64,000 nucleotides of DNA from Candidatus Omnitrophota bacterium (GCA_029261035.1 JAJDCD010000023.1:372001-436000), one strand, 5' to 3'; positions 51,926-59,423 are shown, counted from the stretch's first letter. A program made the numbers and translations. Notes: generated by a model not told the origin, from the sequence alone.

Positions 51926-52001
51926 TCCCTGGTAGCTCAGTTGGTAGAGCAAGCGACTGTTAATCGCTTTGTCGCAGGTTCGAGTCCTGCCCGGGGAGCC
52001 A
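51926..52001 (+). tRNA. tRNA-Asn (anticodon GUU)
   Basis: Acceptor TCCCTGG pairs with CCGGGGA (one G-T), discriminator G and encoded CCA. D-arm AGCTCAGTTGGTAGAGC; anticodon stem AGCGA/TCGCT encloses CTGTTAA, giving GTT; T-arm GCAGGTTCGAGTCCTGC. It marks the left edge of the conjugative element: the recombinase gene reads into its 3' half from the other strand. Confidence 0.96.
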
Positions 52002-53645
52002 TTTAGAAGTAAATGCGAACTTTTTGGAATTTTCGTCGTAACTGACGGGAATTGAAGGAATTGCGTACATTGTCACGACAAACCTAAACCAAGAAGTTCT
52101 TAATTTACTAATAAAAGCCTCAGCTTCGGCTGGGGCTTTTACTTTTTTGTGGTTAACACTTTCAATACGAACTTCTTTGATTAGCAAGTTAATGAGTTGC
52201 TTCTTTTCTTCCATCGAAAGCTTGTGAATATATTCACCAAATCGAGCTAAGGTTTCTTGAACCGTATCACGCTCAAGCTGTTGAGAATTCTGCACATTTA
52301 ACTCCACGCAAATTTTCTCAAGCTTCGCTGTAAGCGCATCCTTCATATCAGCCAGCTTACTAACTTCCTCAGACATTCTTTTAGTCGCCTTTGGGCTATC
52401 TTTAATAATTTGAATGAACTTCTCAGTTTCTTTATCGTTTCTTACAAGCTCCTTGCGGATAGAGTCTTCTTTCTTGAGCAACTTCTTCAATTCATCTGAG
52501 CACTCTTTGGTGGAAGCTTTGATAACCTCATGAATAACTTTAGGTTGCTGACTTAGCTGTTTCAGATACTCAATGATCGTATTTTCTAGCAATCGAGCAG
52601 GTAACCTTCTCACGTTGCAAGAAGAGGCTTTTTTATAATGTCCGACTTCTGTGCAAACATAATAAAGGTAAGGGTTACCGTCTTTGTCCTTTTTCCCACT
52701 AGGCGTGGGAGTCATAGAACATCCACAGTCTTTGCAAACAAGAAGGCCTTTTAGTAAATGGTGGTGCTTATCAGTCTCAGGGTTAATTTTTATTTTTTTA
52801 TCAGGAGGTGATTTTTTCATAACGGCATTGGCTTTCTCATAAAGAGTTTTTGAGATTAATTTTTCATAGCGATGTTTTCCTAATTGTCCATTGTGAATCA
52901 TATAGCCGTAGTAAAATGGATTTTTGATCATTCTATGAATACTGTCTTCACGAAACTTTTTTCCACCTATGTTGACTTGCTTGCCATTTTTTCGGGTAAC
53001 CACTCGGGATTTGGTTAAATGACCTTCTTCAGCGAGACGCTTTGCAGTTTTAGACAAAGTCATACCGGCGGCAATACTTTCAAACATAAGCTTAATAGCT
53101 TTTGCTTCTTTCTTATTAACCGTTAATTCCTTTTTCTCAATGTGATAGTCAAATCCATAAGGGATAAATCCACCACCCCATTTTCCACGCTCAAAGTTTG
53201 CTTGCATCTTATCGCTCGTTCGTTCACTTATAAGTTCGCGTTCATATTCCGCAAAGCTTAGAAGGATGTTTAGCATAAGACGACCGGATGAACTCGAAGT
53301 ATCAAAACTCTGAGTAGCAGAAGCAAACTCCACTTTCTTGCTCTCAAGCAATTTGTTGAATTCATAGAACTTAATAAGAGACCGGCTGACACGATCCACT
53401 TTATAAGTAATAACTGCGTCAACATTACCAAGCTCGACCTCTGCCATAAGCTCTTTGATGCCGGGACGATCCAAGTCCTTACCTGAGAATCCGGGGTCTA
53501 CAACAGTCTTTACGTGCTCCCAGCCCTGTTCCTTGCGTATAGCAATGAAATGCTGGCAGGTCTCAATCTGGTTCTCAATAGAGGTGATTTCGCCCTTATT
53601 CTGCTCTGCTGTAGAGACACGGGCGTATATATAGCATCTTTTCAT
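51960..53645 (-). CDS. Large serine recombinase, integrase of the element
   Basis: 561 residues. Resolvase domain with catalytic S11 in YIYARVSTAEQNKG, SFAEYERELISERT and DRVSRSLIKFYEF; recombinase domain (about 165-290: SIHRMIKNPFYYGYMIHNGQ); zinc ribbon CKDCGCSMTPTPSG ... YVCTEVG; then a coiled coil (KKLLKKEDSIRKELVRNDKE). The last 13 residues (ending GQDSNLRQSD) and the stop codon are encoded by the antisense of tRNA-Asn, so the gene's 3' end probably comes from the attachment site. Confidence 0.93.
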   Translation of the reverse strand: MKRCYIYARVSTAEQNKGEITSIENQIETCQHFIAIRKEQGWEHVKTVVDPGFSGKDLDRPGIKELMAEVELGNVDAVITYKVDRVSRSLIKFYEFNKLLESKKVEFASATQSFDTSSSSGRLMLNILLSFAEYERELISERTSDKMQANFERGKWGGGFIPYGFDYHIEKKELTVNKKEAKAIKLMFESIAAGMTLSKTAKRLAEEGHLTKSRVVTRKNGKQVNIGGKKFREDSIHRMIKNPFYYGYMIHNGQLGKHRYEKLISKTLYEKANAVMKKSPPDKKIKINPETDKHHHLLKGLLVCKDCGCSMTPTPSGKKDKDGNPYLYYVCTEVGHYKKASSCNVRRLPARLLENTIIEYLKQLSQQPKVIHEVIKASTKECSDELKKLLKKEDSIRKELVRNDKETEKFIQIIKDSPKATKRMSEEVSKLADMKDALTAKLEKICVELNVQNSQQLERDTVQETLARFGEYIHKLSMEEKKQLINLLIKEVRIESVNHKKVKAPAEAEAFISKLRTSWFRFVVTMYAIPSIPVSYDENSKKFAFTSKWLPGQDSNLRQSD

Positions 53646-53738
53646 AATTATTCCTTATTTCTGCATTGAAGGTTATTTTAATATACGAACTTAATAAATA
53701 TAAAAAATCCCCTACTCATTTTTCAATAATAGGGGATA

Positions 53739-54242
53739 TTAAATTAACTTTAGTTTAAGCAATCTTATCCACATAGCCTGTTCGCTAATATCATATTTCT
53801 TAGCCAAAGACTTGGCGTCCTTCGTGGATTTGAAGTCGTCTTTAATCGCAAGTGATGGCATTAAGAGCTCACTTGCAAAATGGTTAGCTTCTTGCTCTTG
53901 GAAAGCATTTTCACATGTTGTATCAAACATTCCATCGGCAACCTCTGCCGGGTCAAGTATTGAATCAACATGATGCCCAAGCATATAGTGCCCAATTTCA
54001 TGAGCTATTGAGAATCGCTGTCTATTTGTAGGATGATTCTTGTTCACTCCTACAACAATTAAGTCATTATCTTTCATAAGAACAGCAGATACTTTTTTTT
54101 CCGGAAAATCGTACGGTAGGTAATTAATATTCAGATAATTCAACAATTCTTTAACCGGAACTGGAGGAAAATCAACCTTCGAGTCTTTTAGAAGCTTTTG
54201 GGCGATCTTATTTGCAAGTGTATATCGTGGTTTTAAAGCCAT
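53739..54242 (-). CDS. ImmA/IrrE-type metalloprotease
   Basis: 167 residues. The zinc protease motif HEIGHYMLGHH (HExxH) with downstream EQEANHFASELLMPS, typical of ImmA/IrrE proteins. In ICEBs1 and phage phi105-like elements ImmA cleaves the ImmR repressor to release excision. Here the gene starts with a one-base overlap (TAATG) after the XRE repressor gene, so the pair is translationally coupled. It is followed by the recombinase gene. Confidence 0.9.
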   Translation of the reverse strand: MALKPRYTLANKIAQKLLKDSKVDFPPVPVKELLNYLNINYLPYDFPEKKVSAVLMKDNDLIVVGVNKNHPTNRQRFSIAHEIGHYMLGHHVDSILDPAEVADGMFDTTCENAFQEQEANHFASELLMPSLAIKDDFKSTKDAKSLAKKYDISEQAMWIRLLKLKLI

Positions 54243-54604
54243 TAATTCTTTTTCCCAAATTTCTTTCTTGCGAGTGCAGCGAAGTCGTTAAGAGATTTTT
54301 CAACTTCTTTATCATTCTTTTCCGAGCGCATTTTAAAAGCAAAACTATTTGTACTTGGTGTGGTCTTTGAATTCGGGAAAAACTCGTCGATTGAAGTGTC
54401 GAGGATGGCAGCTATTTTGGCAAGTACTTCCACCTTAATGCCTCGATCTCCGTTCTCAAGATGGGCAATTGCTTGAGAAGTTTCATAGTGAATAGCTTTA
54501 GCCAAGTTTTCCTGAGAAAGCCCTTTTGCTAACCTAAACTCTTTAATTCTTCTTCCAGCATATTTTCGAATATGGATGTCATCGTTAATATTTTCGAGAT
54601 TCAT
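54242..54604 (-). CDS. XRE-family repressor (ImmR-like)
   Basis: About 120 residues from ATG 54604 (a TTG at 54640 is an alternative; neither has a clear site). Helix-turn-helix: IKEFRLAKGLSQENLAKAIH, YETSQAIAHLENGDRGIKVE VLAKIAAILDTSIDEFFPN. The C-terminal 45 residues are polar and helical (DKEVEKSLNDFAALARKKFG), likely the oligomerisation or ImmA-cut region. The palindrome at 54667-54710 just upstream is the obvious operator. Confidence 0.88.
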   Translation of the reverse strand: MNLENINDDIHIRKYAGRRIKEFRLAKGLSQENLAKAIHYETSQAIAHLENGDRGIKVEVLAKIAAILDTSIDEFFPNSKTTPSTNSFAFKMRSEKNDKEVEKSLNDFAALARKKFGKKN

Positions 54605-54666
54605 AGGAGCAATTTTACCTGTTTTAGGGGGTAAACTCAATTAAAATGGTTCTTGTATCAACATTG

Positions 54667-54710
54667 ATCAAAATATGGTTTCTATGCTTGACCAGAAACC
54701 ATATTTTGGT
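54667..54710. promoter_or_regulatory. Palindromic operator in the divergent regulatory region
   Basis: CAAAATATGGTTTCT (54669-54683) pairs perfectly with AGAAACCATATTTTG (54694-54708), ten-base centre; one more wobble and one A-T pair extend it. It lies between the leftward XRE/ImmA/recombinase genes and the rightward genes, where an ImmR-like repressor would act. It could also form a hairpin in RNA. Confidence 0.65.
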
Positions 54711-54718
54711 AAAATAAA

Positions 54719-54765
54719 GCCGAGAGTCGAATTAGCTTAATCGCATAACCCGTTTGACTCTCGGC
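54719..54765. other. Inverted repeat with ten-base perfect arms
   Basis: GCCGAGAGTC (54719-54728) and GACTCTCGGC (54756-54765) flank 27 bases. Possible RNA structure, oriT arm or second regulator site. It lies 11 bases right of the first palindrome. Confidence 0.5.
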
Positions 54766-54810
54766 TGCTGTTTAGCGATAGTGGTCATTATAAACAGGCT
54801 AAAGATCTCG

Positions 54811-54832
54811 TCAAGAAGAAGGTTCTTCTTGA
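54811..54832 (+). other. Tight hairpin in the leader of the 46-residue protein gene
   Basis: TCAAGAAGA AGGT TCTTCTTGA, a nine-base stem with a four-base loop, closes 29 bases before the start codon at 54861 and does not cover its ribosome binding site (ggagga). Not followed by Ts, so not a terminator. Confidence 0.5.
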
Positions 54833-54860
54833 TTTCTTGGGTTATCGGAGGAAAAAGAGC

Positions 54861-55001
54861 ATGGCTAATAAAGAAAGAGAAACTAGACTTCAAGGTCGAG
54901 ATGCTAAGAACGGACAGTTTATTACCAGAAAAGAAGCTGAACGTCGTCCAAATACAACGGTAGTTGAGAGAGTTCCTCTACCTGGAAAAGGACGCAAGTA
55001 A
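54861..55001 (+). CDS. 46-residue basic protein of the element
   Basis: ATG 54861 has a strong cggaggaaa site. MANKERETRLQGRDAKNGQF then ITRKEAERRPNTTVVERVPL and a PGKGRK end. Very basic and polar, no TM segment. Position, first rightward gene opposite the repressor, is that of Xis/small regulators in ICEBs1-like elements, but the sequence does not allow assignment. The following hairpin terminator suggests its own transcript. Confidence 0.6.
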   Translation: MANKERETRLQGRDAKNGQFITRKEAERRPNTTVVERVPLPGKGRK

Positions 55002-55023
55002 CTCGTTCTTCCAAAGTCAACCA

Positions 55024-55056
55024 AAAGCCCTAATGGTGTAAAGCCATTAGGGCTTT
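55024..55056 (+). terminator. Hairpin terminator
   Basis: AAAGCCCTAATGG (55024-55036) and CCATTAGGGCTTT (55044-55056) form a perfect 13-base stem with a seven-base loop. The right arm ends in TTT followed by CTCC, so it is a good stop in either direction. Confidence 0.75.
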
Positions 55057-55210
55057 CTCCATTAAAGATTTTACCTCGTCTATATATAAGCTTCACAAAG
55101 CCCATACAACGTAACCACGAAGATGCTCGCTTAGAGCTCCGTGATCTATCCGTCATTTCCTCGCAGGCACCCTCGCTTTTATTCTTCTGAATAACCACAG
55201 GAGAATAAAG

Positions 55211-55708
55211 ATGAATCATCAATCCAATCTTACAAACGAAGAAATCACCATCATTAACCGCGTATCTGGCAAGTTCCTAAAGCGAGTGAAGTGGAATCAT
55301 CATTGGGAACTAGAGGACATGCGCCAAGACCTTATTGTCTTTTGGCTTACCAAGAAGCAATCTGGCTGGAAACGACCCACCGAGTGGCAGGGGGCAATGG
55401 GCATATGTCTCATTCTCCACCTCATTGATCTGCAAAAGAAAGAATGTGCAGATAAACGTCAATCTCTTGGAAGCATGACTTCGCTCAATCAGCTCATAGA
55501 AAAGGGATTTGATATTCCTGATGAATCGGAGCAATCCGCATCACTTTCTGATTTTTTAAACATGCTGAATTCCAGAGAAAGAAACATCTGCCATTTATTC
55601 TTGGGCGGAAAAAATAAATCGCAAGTAGCCTCATCCATCAAGCGTAGTCGTCCCTATCTCAATCAAAGATTGAAATATGTCAGACACCTCGCGGAGCAAT
55701 ATCTATGA
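55211..55708 (+). CDS. Sigma-70-like regulator of the element
   Basis: 165 residues. Segments EDMRQDLIVFWLTKKQSGWK (region 2-like) and LNSRERNICHLFLGGKNKSQ VASSIKRSRPYLNQRLKYV (region 4 HTH-like). It lacks the long linker of true ECF factors, as in small mobile-element sigma-like proteins. A hexamer ggagaataaag site is near; its upstream TTATTCT could pair with AGAATAA at the ribosome binding site. Confidence 0.7.
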   Translation: MNHQSNLTNEEITIINRVSGKFLKRVKWNHHWELEDMRQDLIVFWLTKKQSGWKRPTEWQGAMGICLILHLIDLQKKECADKRQSLGSMTSLNQLIEKGFDIPDESEQSASLSDFLNMLNSRERNICHLFLGGKNKSQVASSIKRSRPYLNQRLKYVRHLAEQYL

Positions 55709-55767
55709 AACCTCACTTTACATTTTGTCGATTTTTTTCGGATCAGTAGGTAAAGGAGGAAAACGAA

Positions 55768-55917
55768 ATGCAGGATTTGAGATGCCCTAATTGCAATAAA
55801 AAATTAGCAGAAGTGCCGGAGGATTTTTTTGAGACTGAGGAAGGAAAAGATGCGCTTAGGAATAAAAGAAAAGTTTTCATCAAATGCACTAAATGCAAAC
55901 GAATTATCGAATTTTAA
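55768..55917 (+). CDS. 49-residue zinc-ribbon protein (Com-like)
   Basis: ATG 55768 behind aaaggagg. MQDLRCPNCNKKLAEVPEDF, then a charged stretch and VFIKCTKCKRIIEF: two CxxC pairs separated by about 32 residues. Size and plan resemble the Mu Com translational activator and other phage zinc ribbons. Too short to be found by most ORF cut-offs. Its target is unknown; the structured leader of the next operon begins 50 bases later. Confidence 0.75.
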   Translation: MQDLRCPNCNKKLAEVPEDFFETEEGKDALRNKRKVFIKCTKCKRIIEF

Positions 55918-55966
55918 ATACCCCCTACACCGCACAAAAGTGTTTGTGGGCTTCACATTCTTAACT

Positions 55967-56076
55967 GCTTTCCTCCCTTGTGCTTATGAAACGCACATTG
56001 CCTGACCTCACTCTCTCTTCGTAGATAGATCGAGGTCAGGTAAACGGGAGGAAAGCTAAAGAACACAGGAGGAAAG
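55967..56076 (+). promoter_or_regulatory. Structured leader with alternative Shine-Dalgarno pairing
   Basis: Left strand GCTTTCCTCCC (55967-55977) pairs with GGGAGGAAAGC (56046-56056). Inside are hairpins TGTGC/GCACA (55979-55997) and CCTGACCTC/GAGGTCAGG (56001-56040), giving a three-way-junction plan. The same left strand can instead pair with GGAGGAAAG at 56068-56076, the ribosome binding site of the gene at 56079. An extra CACAAA/TTTGTG hairpin lies upstream (55933-55948). Confidence 0.6.
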
Positions 56077-56078
56077 AA

Positions 56079-56774
56079 ATGAAAATTACTAAAAGGGATA
56101 TTGAATTAATGGGGTGGGTTTTAGAACAGAAAGTAATGACAAGAAAACAAATTAGGCAAATATTTTGGAAGGATATATCAGATAAAAGTATTGAGGATTA
56201 TCGAAGGTTGAACGAATTGAAGAAAGAAGGTTATTTAAAAACAAGTAAGAAAGAAATCTATAAGGAAATTCTTTATTTGGTGACCGGAAAGGGGGTTAAG
56301 CAGTTACGGGCTTTTTCGAGAAATAGAGGTTTGTGTGAATTATGTGATGCGGGTTATTCAAACTATAAGCATGACGGCGTGGTTACGGATATTCGGGTAA
56401 TGTTGCACAAGTGGGGTTATGAAGATTGGGTCTCCGAACGGGTTATGGCAAGAAGGAATGATTTAAGACGATTGCCGGACGGCATCATCCATCATCGGGG
56501 AAAGTATTTCGCCATTGAATATGAAGCGACTCAAAAATCAAAATCGCGATATCGGGAAATCTTCTACAACTACGAATTGGATGACAGCATTGACCATGTT
56601 GTCTATGTAGTAGATACGCCGGAGTTGGTGACTAAGATGAGTGAGCTGGCTGCAACATGTGGAAAGATTTTTTTCGTACAACTTGAAGACTTGGAAGAGA
56701 ATCAGGTGAATGCTTCTCTTTCAAATGAGTTCGATCAACTTACCTTGCATGAATTATTAGAGGTGAGAAATTGA
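56079..56774 (+). CDS. Replication-relaxation family protein
   Basis: 231 residues. N-terminal winged helix (MKITKRDIELMGWVLEQKVM TRKQIRQIFW, YRRLNELKKEGYLKTSKKEI) and a C-terminal nuclease-like fold with HDGVVTDIRVMLHKWGYED, RLPDGIIHHRGKYFAIEYE and YNYELDDSIDHVVYVVDT. This order fits the replication-relaxation family of plasmids and ICEs. The PD...(D/E)xE-like residues (LPDG, AIEYEAT) are kept. It overlaps the coupling-protein gene by four bases. Confidence 0.8.
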   Translation: MKITKRDIELMGWVLEQKVMTRKQIRQIFWKDISDKSIEDYRRLNELKKEGYLKTSKKEIYKEILYLVTGKGVKQLRAFSRNRGLCELCDAGYSNYKHDGVVTDIRVMLHKWGYEDWVSERVMARRNDLRRLPDGIIHHRGKYFAIEYEATQKSKSRYREIFYNYELDDSIDHVVYVVDTPELVTKMSELAATCGKIFFVQLEDLEENQVNASLSNEFDQLTLHELLEVRN

Positions 56775-58414
56775 ATCTGTTGATTGAGTTTTTCAACGAA
56801 GTATTCTTTCAACTGCCTTTGAGTTTGAGCAAAGTAATTGTGGCTGGGCTCAAATCCAATAAACAGCCCAAGCGGTTTTATTGCATCTGGGGTTTGGTAT
56901 GTGCAACCGCTTTAATTGCTGGAGCTGGATTCATTCGCTTAGCCGGAAATCCGCTAACTCAATTCATCGACAAACTCAACCCCTCATGGCTTCTGATAGG
57001 TGGTTATGGAACCTATCTTTTGATAACTACTCTTATTCTCCTGCCTTTCCAGCACTTGCAAGGAAAAGGCGTAACGAAAGGTAGCTTCCGTAAGATTAAG
57101 TACAAGCCTGAGCAAATGCTCAAAGGACGCTTAAAAGCTCAATTCAATCAAGCTTTCTTGGGAAAAAGCATGAAAACCAAAAGTAATATGCTTCTCTCTA
57201 GTGAGATGAGGAAAATGCACACTCATGTGGTGGGATCAACCGGTGCAGGTAAAACAGACTCCATCATCTTGCCCTTGTTTGTTCAAGATATTGAGCGAGG
57301 GTATGGTTCCTTGATCATGGATGCCAAAGGCGACTATGAAACACTAAGTAAGATTTATTATCATGTAAAACGAGTTGGACGAGAGAAGGACTTTCTCTTT
57401 TTTTCACTCGCCTATCCCGAAAAATCCAACACCTACAATCCTCTTTTAAGGGGAAACCCCACAGAGTTAAAGGACAAAATTATCAGTGCGAATGTATGGA
57501 CAGAAGAGTTTTATAAAAAGAAATCTGAAGAGACGTTGCTCTTGCTTATGAAGTGTTTAAAGGAAGCTGATGAAATTGCCACCTTCCAGAAACTCTATGA
57601 ATTACTATCTGATGAGAAGAAATTAAAAGGACTTGCCAAGAAGGTACAAGACCCTCGTCTCAAAGGCATCATGATCAATATTCTCGCCAAGTTTACGTTA
57701 TTTCAAAAAGACTTGTCCGGTATGACAGCAGACTTAGGCATGATAGCTGAAAGCGAGTTTGCTCACCTATTAGTTCAAGAGAAGCCGGAGATTGATCTCT
57801 TGGATGCTTATCTCAACAAAAAGATCGTTTACTTTCAGCTTAACGCGCAAGGTTATGAAGAAACCGCAAGACGTTTTGGGCGTATTGTCCTTCAGGATTT
57901 AAAAACTGTTTCCAATTACATTCAGGCATATTTACCGGAAAGTAAACGCGCCTTCTTTCCCATTTATGTGGATGAGTTTTCAAACTTTGCTTATGAGCAA
58001 TTTATTGAGTTTCTCAATAAAGCTCGCGGTGCGCACCTCGCTATTCTCATTGCGCATCAATCTTTGGGGGATCTGGAAAAGGCTGGCAGTCATTTCGTAA
58101 AGCAGGTGCTTGAGAACTGTAATATCAAAATCATCATGCGTCAGGATGACCCTGAATCTATTGAGACTTACGCAAGAATCTCAGGGACAGAGACAAAGCT
58201 CAAAGACACCTTTCAATTTGAAGAAGGCCTTTTTGACAAGGGTAAAACAGGGCTTGGAACTGTGCGCGAGGTAGAAGAGTTTCGCATTAAGCCTAATACC
58301 ATTCGTGAACTCGCGCGAGGAGAAGGGGCCGTCATTATTAAGCAACCCTTTCTCACAGACATCTTGCAGTTGGATTACATCGGAGAATCGGAACCTATGC
58401 AATATATCAAATAA
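56771..58414 (+). CDS. Type IV coupling protein (VirD4/TraG-like)
   Basis: 547 residues, TTG start overlapping the previous stop. Two N-terminal membrane segments (WGLVCATALIAGAGFIRL, WLLIGGYGTYLLITTLILL), then the ATPase: Walker A VVGSTGAGKTDSIILP (about residue 158) and Walker B FFPIYVDEFSNFAYE (about 398), followed by ILIAHQSLGDLEKAGSHFVK. It links relaxosome DNA to the secretion channel. No all-alpha domain insertion is obvious. Confidence 0.9.
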   Translation: MNLLIEFFNEVFFQLPLSLSKVIVAGLKSNKQPKRFYCIWGLVCATALIAGAGFIRLAGNPLTQFIDKLNPSWLLIGGYGTYLLITTLILLPFQHLQGKGVTKGSFRKIKYKPEQMLKGRLKAQFNQAFLGKSMKTKSNMLLSSEMRKMHTHVVGSTGAGKTDSIILPLFVQDIERGYGSLIMDAKGDYETLSKIYYHVKRVGREKDFLFFSLAYPEKSNTYNPLLRGNPTELKDKIISANVWTEEFYKKKSEETLLLLMKCLKEADEIATFQKLYELLSDEKKLKGLAKKVQDPRLKGIMINILAKFTLFQKDLSGMTADLGMIAESEFAHLLVQEKPEIDLLDAYLNKKIVYFQLNAQGYEETARRFGRIVLQDLKTVSNYIQAYLPESKRAFFPIYVDEFSNFAYEQFIEFLNKARGAHLAILIAHQSLGDLEKAGSHFVKQVLENCNIKIIMRQDDPESIETYARISGTETKLKDTFQFEEGLFDKGKTGLGTVREVEEFRIKPNTIRELARGEGAVIIKQPFLTDILQLDYIGESEPMQYIK

Positions 58415-58447
58415 ATATTTGTCTTAATACATTTAGAGACCCAAGAG

Positions 58448-58480
58448 GCCCGAAAGATTGATTTCTTTCGGGCTTTTTTT
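58448..58480 (+). terminator. Intrinsic terminator after coupling-protein gene
   Basis: GCCCGAAAGA (58448-58457) and TCTTTCGGGC (58464-58473) with a six-base loop and seven Ts. Strong. It separates the coupling-protein operon from the channel genes. Confidence 0.9.
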
Positions 58481-58500
58481 ATTTAAGGAAAGGTTACGTT

Positions 58501-58830
58501 ATGAAAAAAGGAAGAAAGAAACTCATTTACATGGATTTATCAGTAGTGGAACAAGGAACATATCTCTCCAAGTTTGAACAACTGACAAGAGAGCGTATGG
58601 CAAGTCTTGTGGATTGGGACAAGTTGATATTCTGGCTTGATCTGGATGCAAGCTTGGAGAGCTTGACGGATTATGAGAGAGATTGCTTTGTCTCTAATTT
58701 GTTGGAGGGTTACACAAAAAAAGAAATATCAAAGAAGTATCGGGTTACGCCACAAGCAATTCTCAAACAAATCAAAAAAGCTAAGCGGAAAATAAAAGAT
58801 TTTTTAAAAGAAGGTTACGAAACACCCTGA
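58501..58830 (+). CDS. Small HTH protein, sigma-70 region 4-like
   Basis: 109 residues. A basic N-terminus (MKKGRKKLIYMDLSVVEQ) and an HTH: LTDYERDCFVSNLLEGYTKK EISKKYRVTPQAILKQIKKA KRKIKDFL. Together with the protein at 55211 it is a second sigma/LuxR-like helix-turn-helix regulator. Its position first in the channel operon, behind an aaggaaagg site, suggests autoregulation of transfer genes. Confidence 0.7.
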   Translation: MKKGRKKLIYMDLSVVEQGTYLSKFEQLTRERMASLVDWDKLIFWLDLDASLESLTDYERDCFVSNLLEGYTKKEISKKYRVTPQAILKQIKKAKRKIKDFLKEGYETP

Positions 58831-58863
58831 AAGTGCACCTTATATAGGGAAGGAGTTTTACAA

Positions 58864-59160
58864 ATGAACAAAAAGAAATTATTAATTTTAATCGCGTTAA
58901 TGTTGCTCAGCACAACTAATGCTTTTGCTGTTTCTGAATCCGAATCACAGCTTGGAGATTTTCTTGAAGGTGTTGCTGAATTTCTCATTCGCATTATTGG
59001 TCCGGCAATCCTTGTGATTGGAGTGTCCATTGGTGGTATCAGCATGGCAACTGGCAATGAACAAGGTTTACAGAGAGGCATCTTCGCCGCTTTTGGCGGG
59101 GCTCTCATTATGATGTCGAAAGCCATTCTTGATCTTATTCAAAGATTGACGGGGTTTTAA
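58864..59160 (+). CDS. VirB2/TrbC-like pilin
   Basis: 98 residues. A cleavable signal (LLILIALMLLSTTNAFA), then two hydrophobic helices (FLIRIIGPAILVIGVSIGGI, FAAFGGALIMMSKAILDLI) separated by the GNEQGLQRG loop. This is the VirB2/TrbC conjugative pilin plan. It is two bases before the VirB3-like gene. Confidence 0.85.
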   Translation: MNKKKLLILIALMLLSTTNAFAVSESESQLGDFLEGVAEFLIRIIGPAILVIGVSIGGISMATGNEQGLQRGIFAAFGGALIMMSKAILDLIQRLTGF

Positions 59161-59161
59161 G

Positions 59162-59422
59162 ATGGAGCCCGTTAGAACTTATACTTATCTCGACAAGAAA
59201 GAAAAGATGTTGGGCATAGAAGTAATGGATTTTTTAATTCTAGCTCTTATCTATGGGCTGGTTTTTAGTTGTTCCAGCAATATCATTTTAAATTTCATAA
59301 TTGTGTTCTTAACGTATCTGGGATTACGCCTTTATAAGCGCAACAAACCACCTCAATACACTGCAATGCTTTTTCGATTTTTATTTACGCCCAAATATTA
59401 CACCTTAAAAGGAAGTGAATAA
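59162..59422 (+). CDS. VirB3-like channel protein
   Basis: 86 residues. Two TM segments (VMDFLILALIYGLVFSCSS, IILNFIIVFLTYLGLRLYKR) and a short N-terminus, then an amphipathic end RNKPPQYTAMLFRFLFTPKY. Size and position between VirB2 and VirB4 identify it as VirB3/TraL-like. Confidence 0.75.
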   Translation: MEPVRTYTYLDKKEKMLGIEVMDFLILALIYGLVFSCSSNIILNFIIVFLTYLGLRLYKRNKPPQYTAMLFRFLFTPKYYTLKGSE

Positions 59423-59423
59423 C

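Noticed and set aside
54754-54963. A 69-residue frame starting at 54754
   Set aside because: Starts inside an inverted repeat and overlaps the better small gene at 54861, which has a strong ribosome site.
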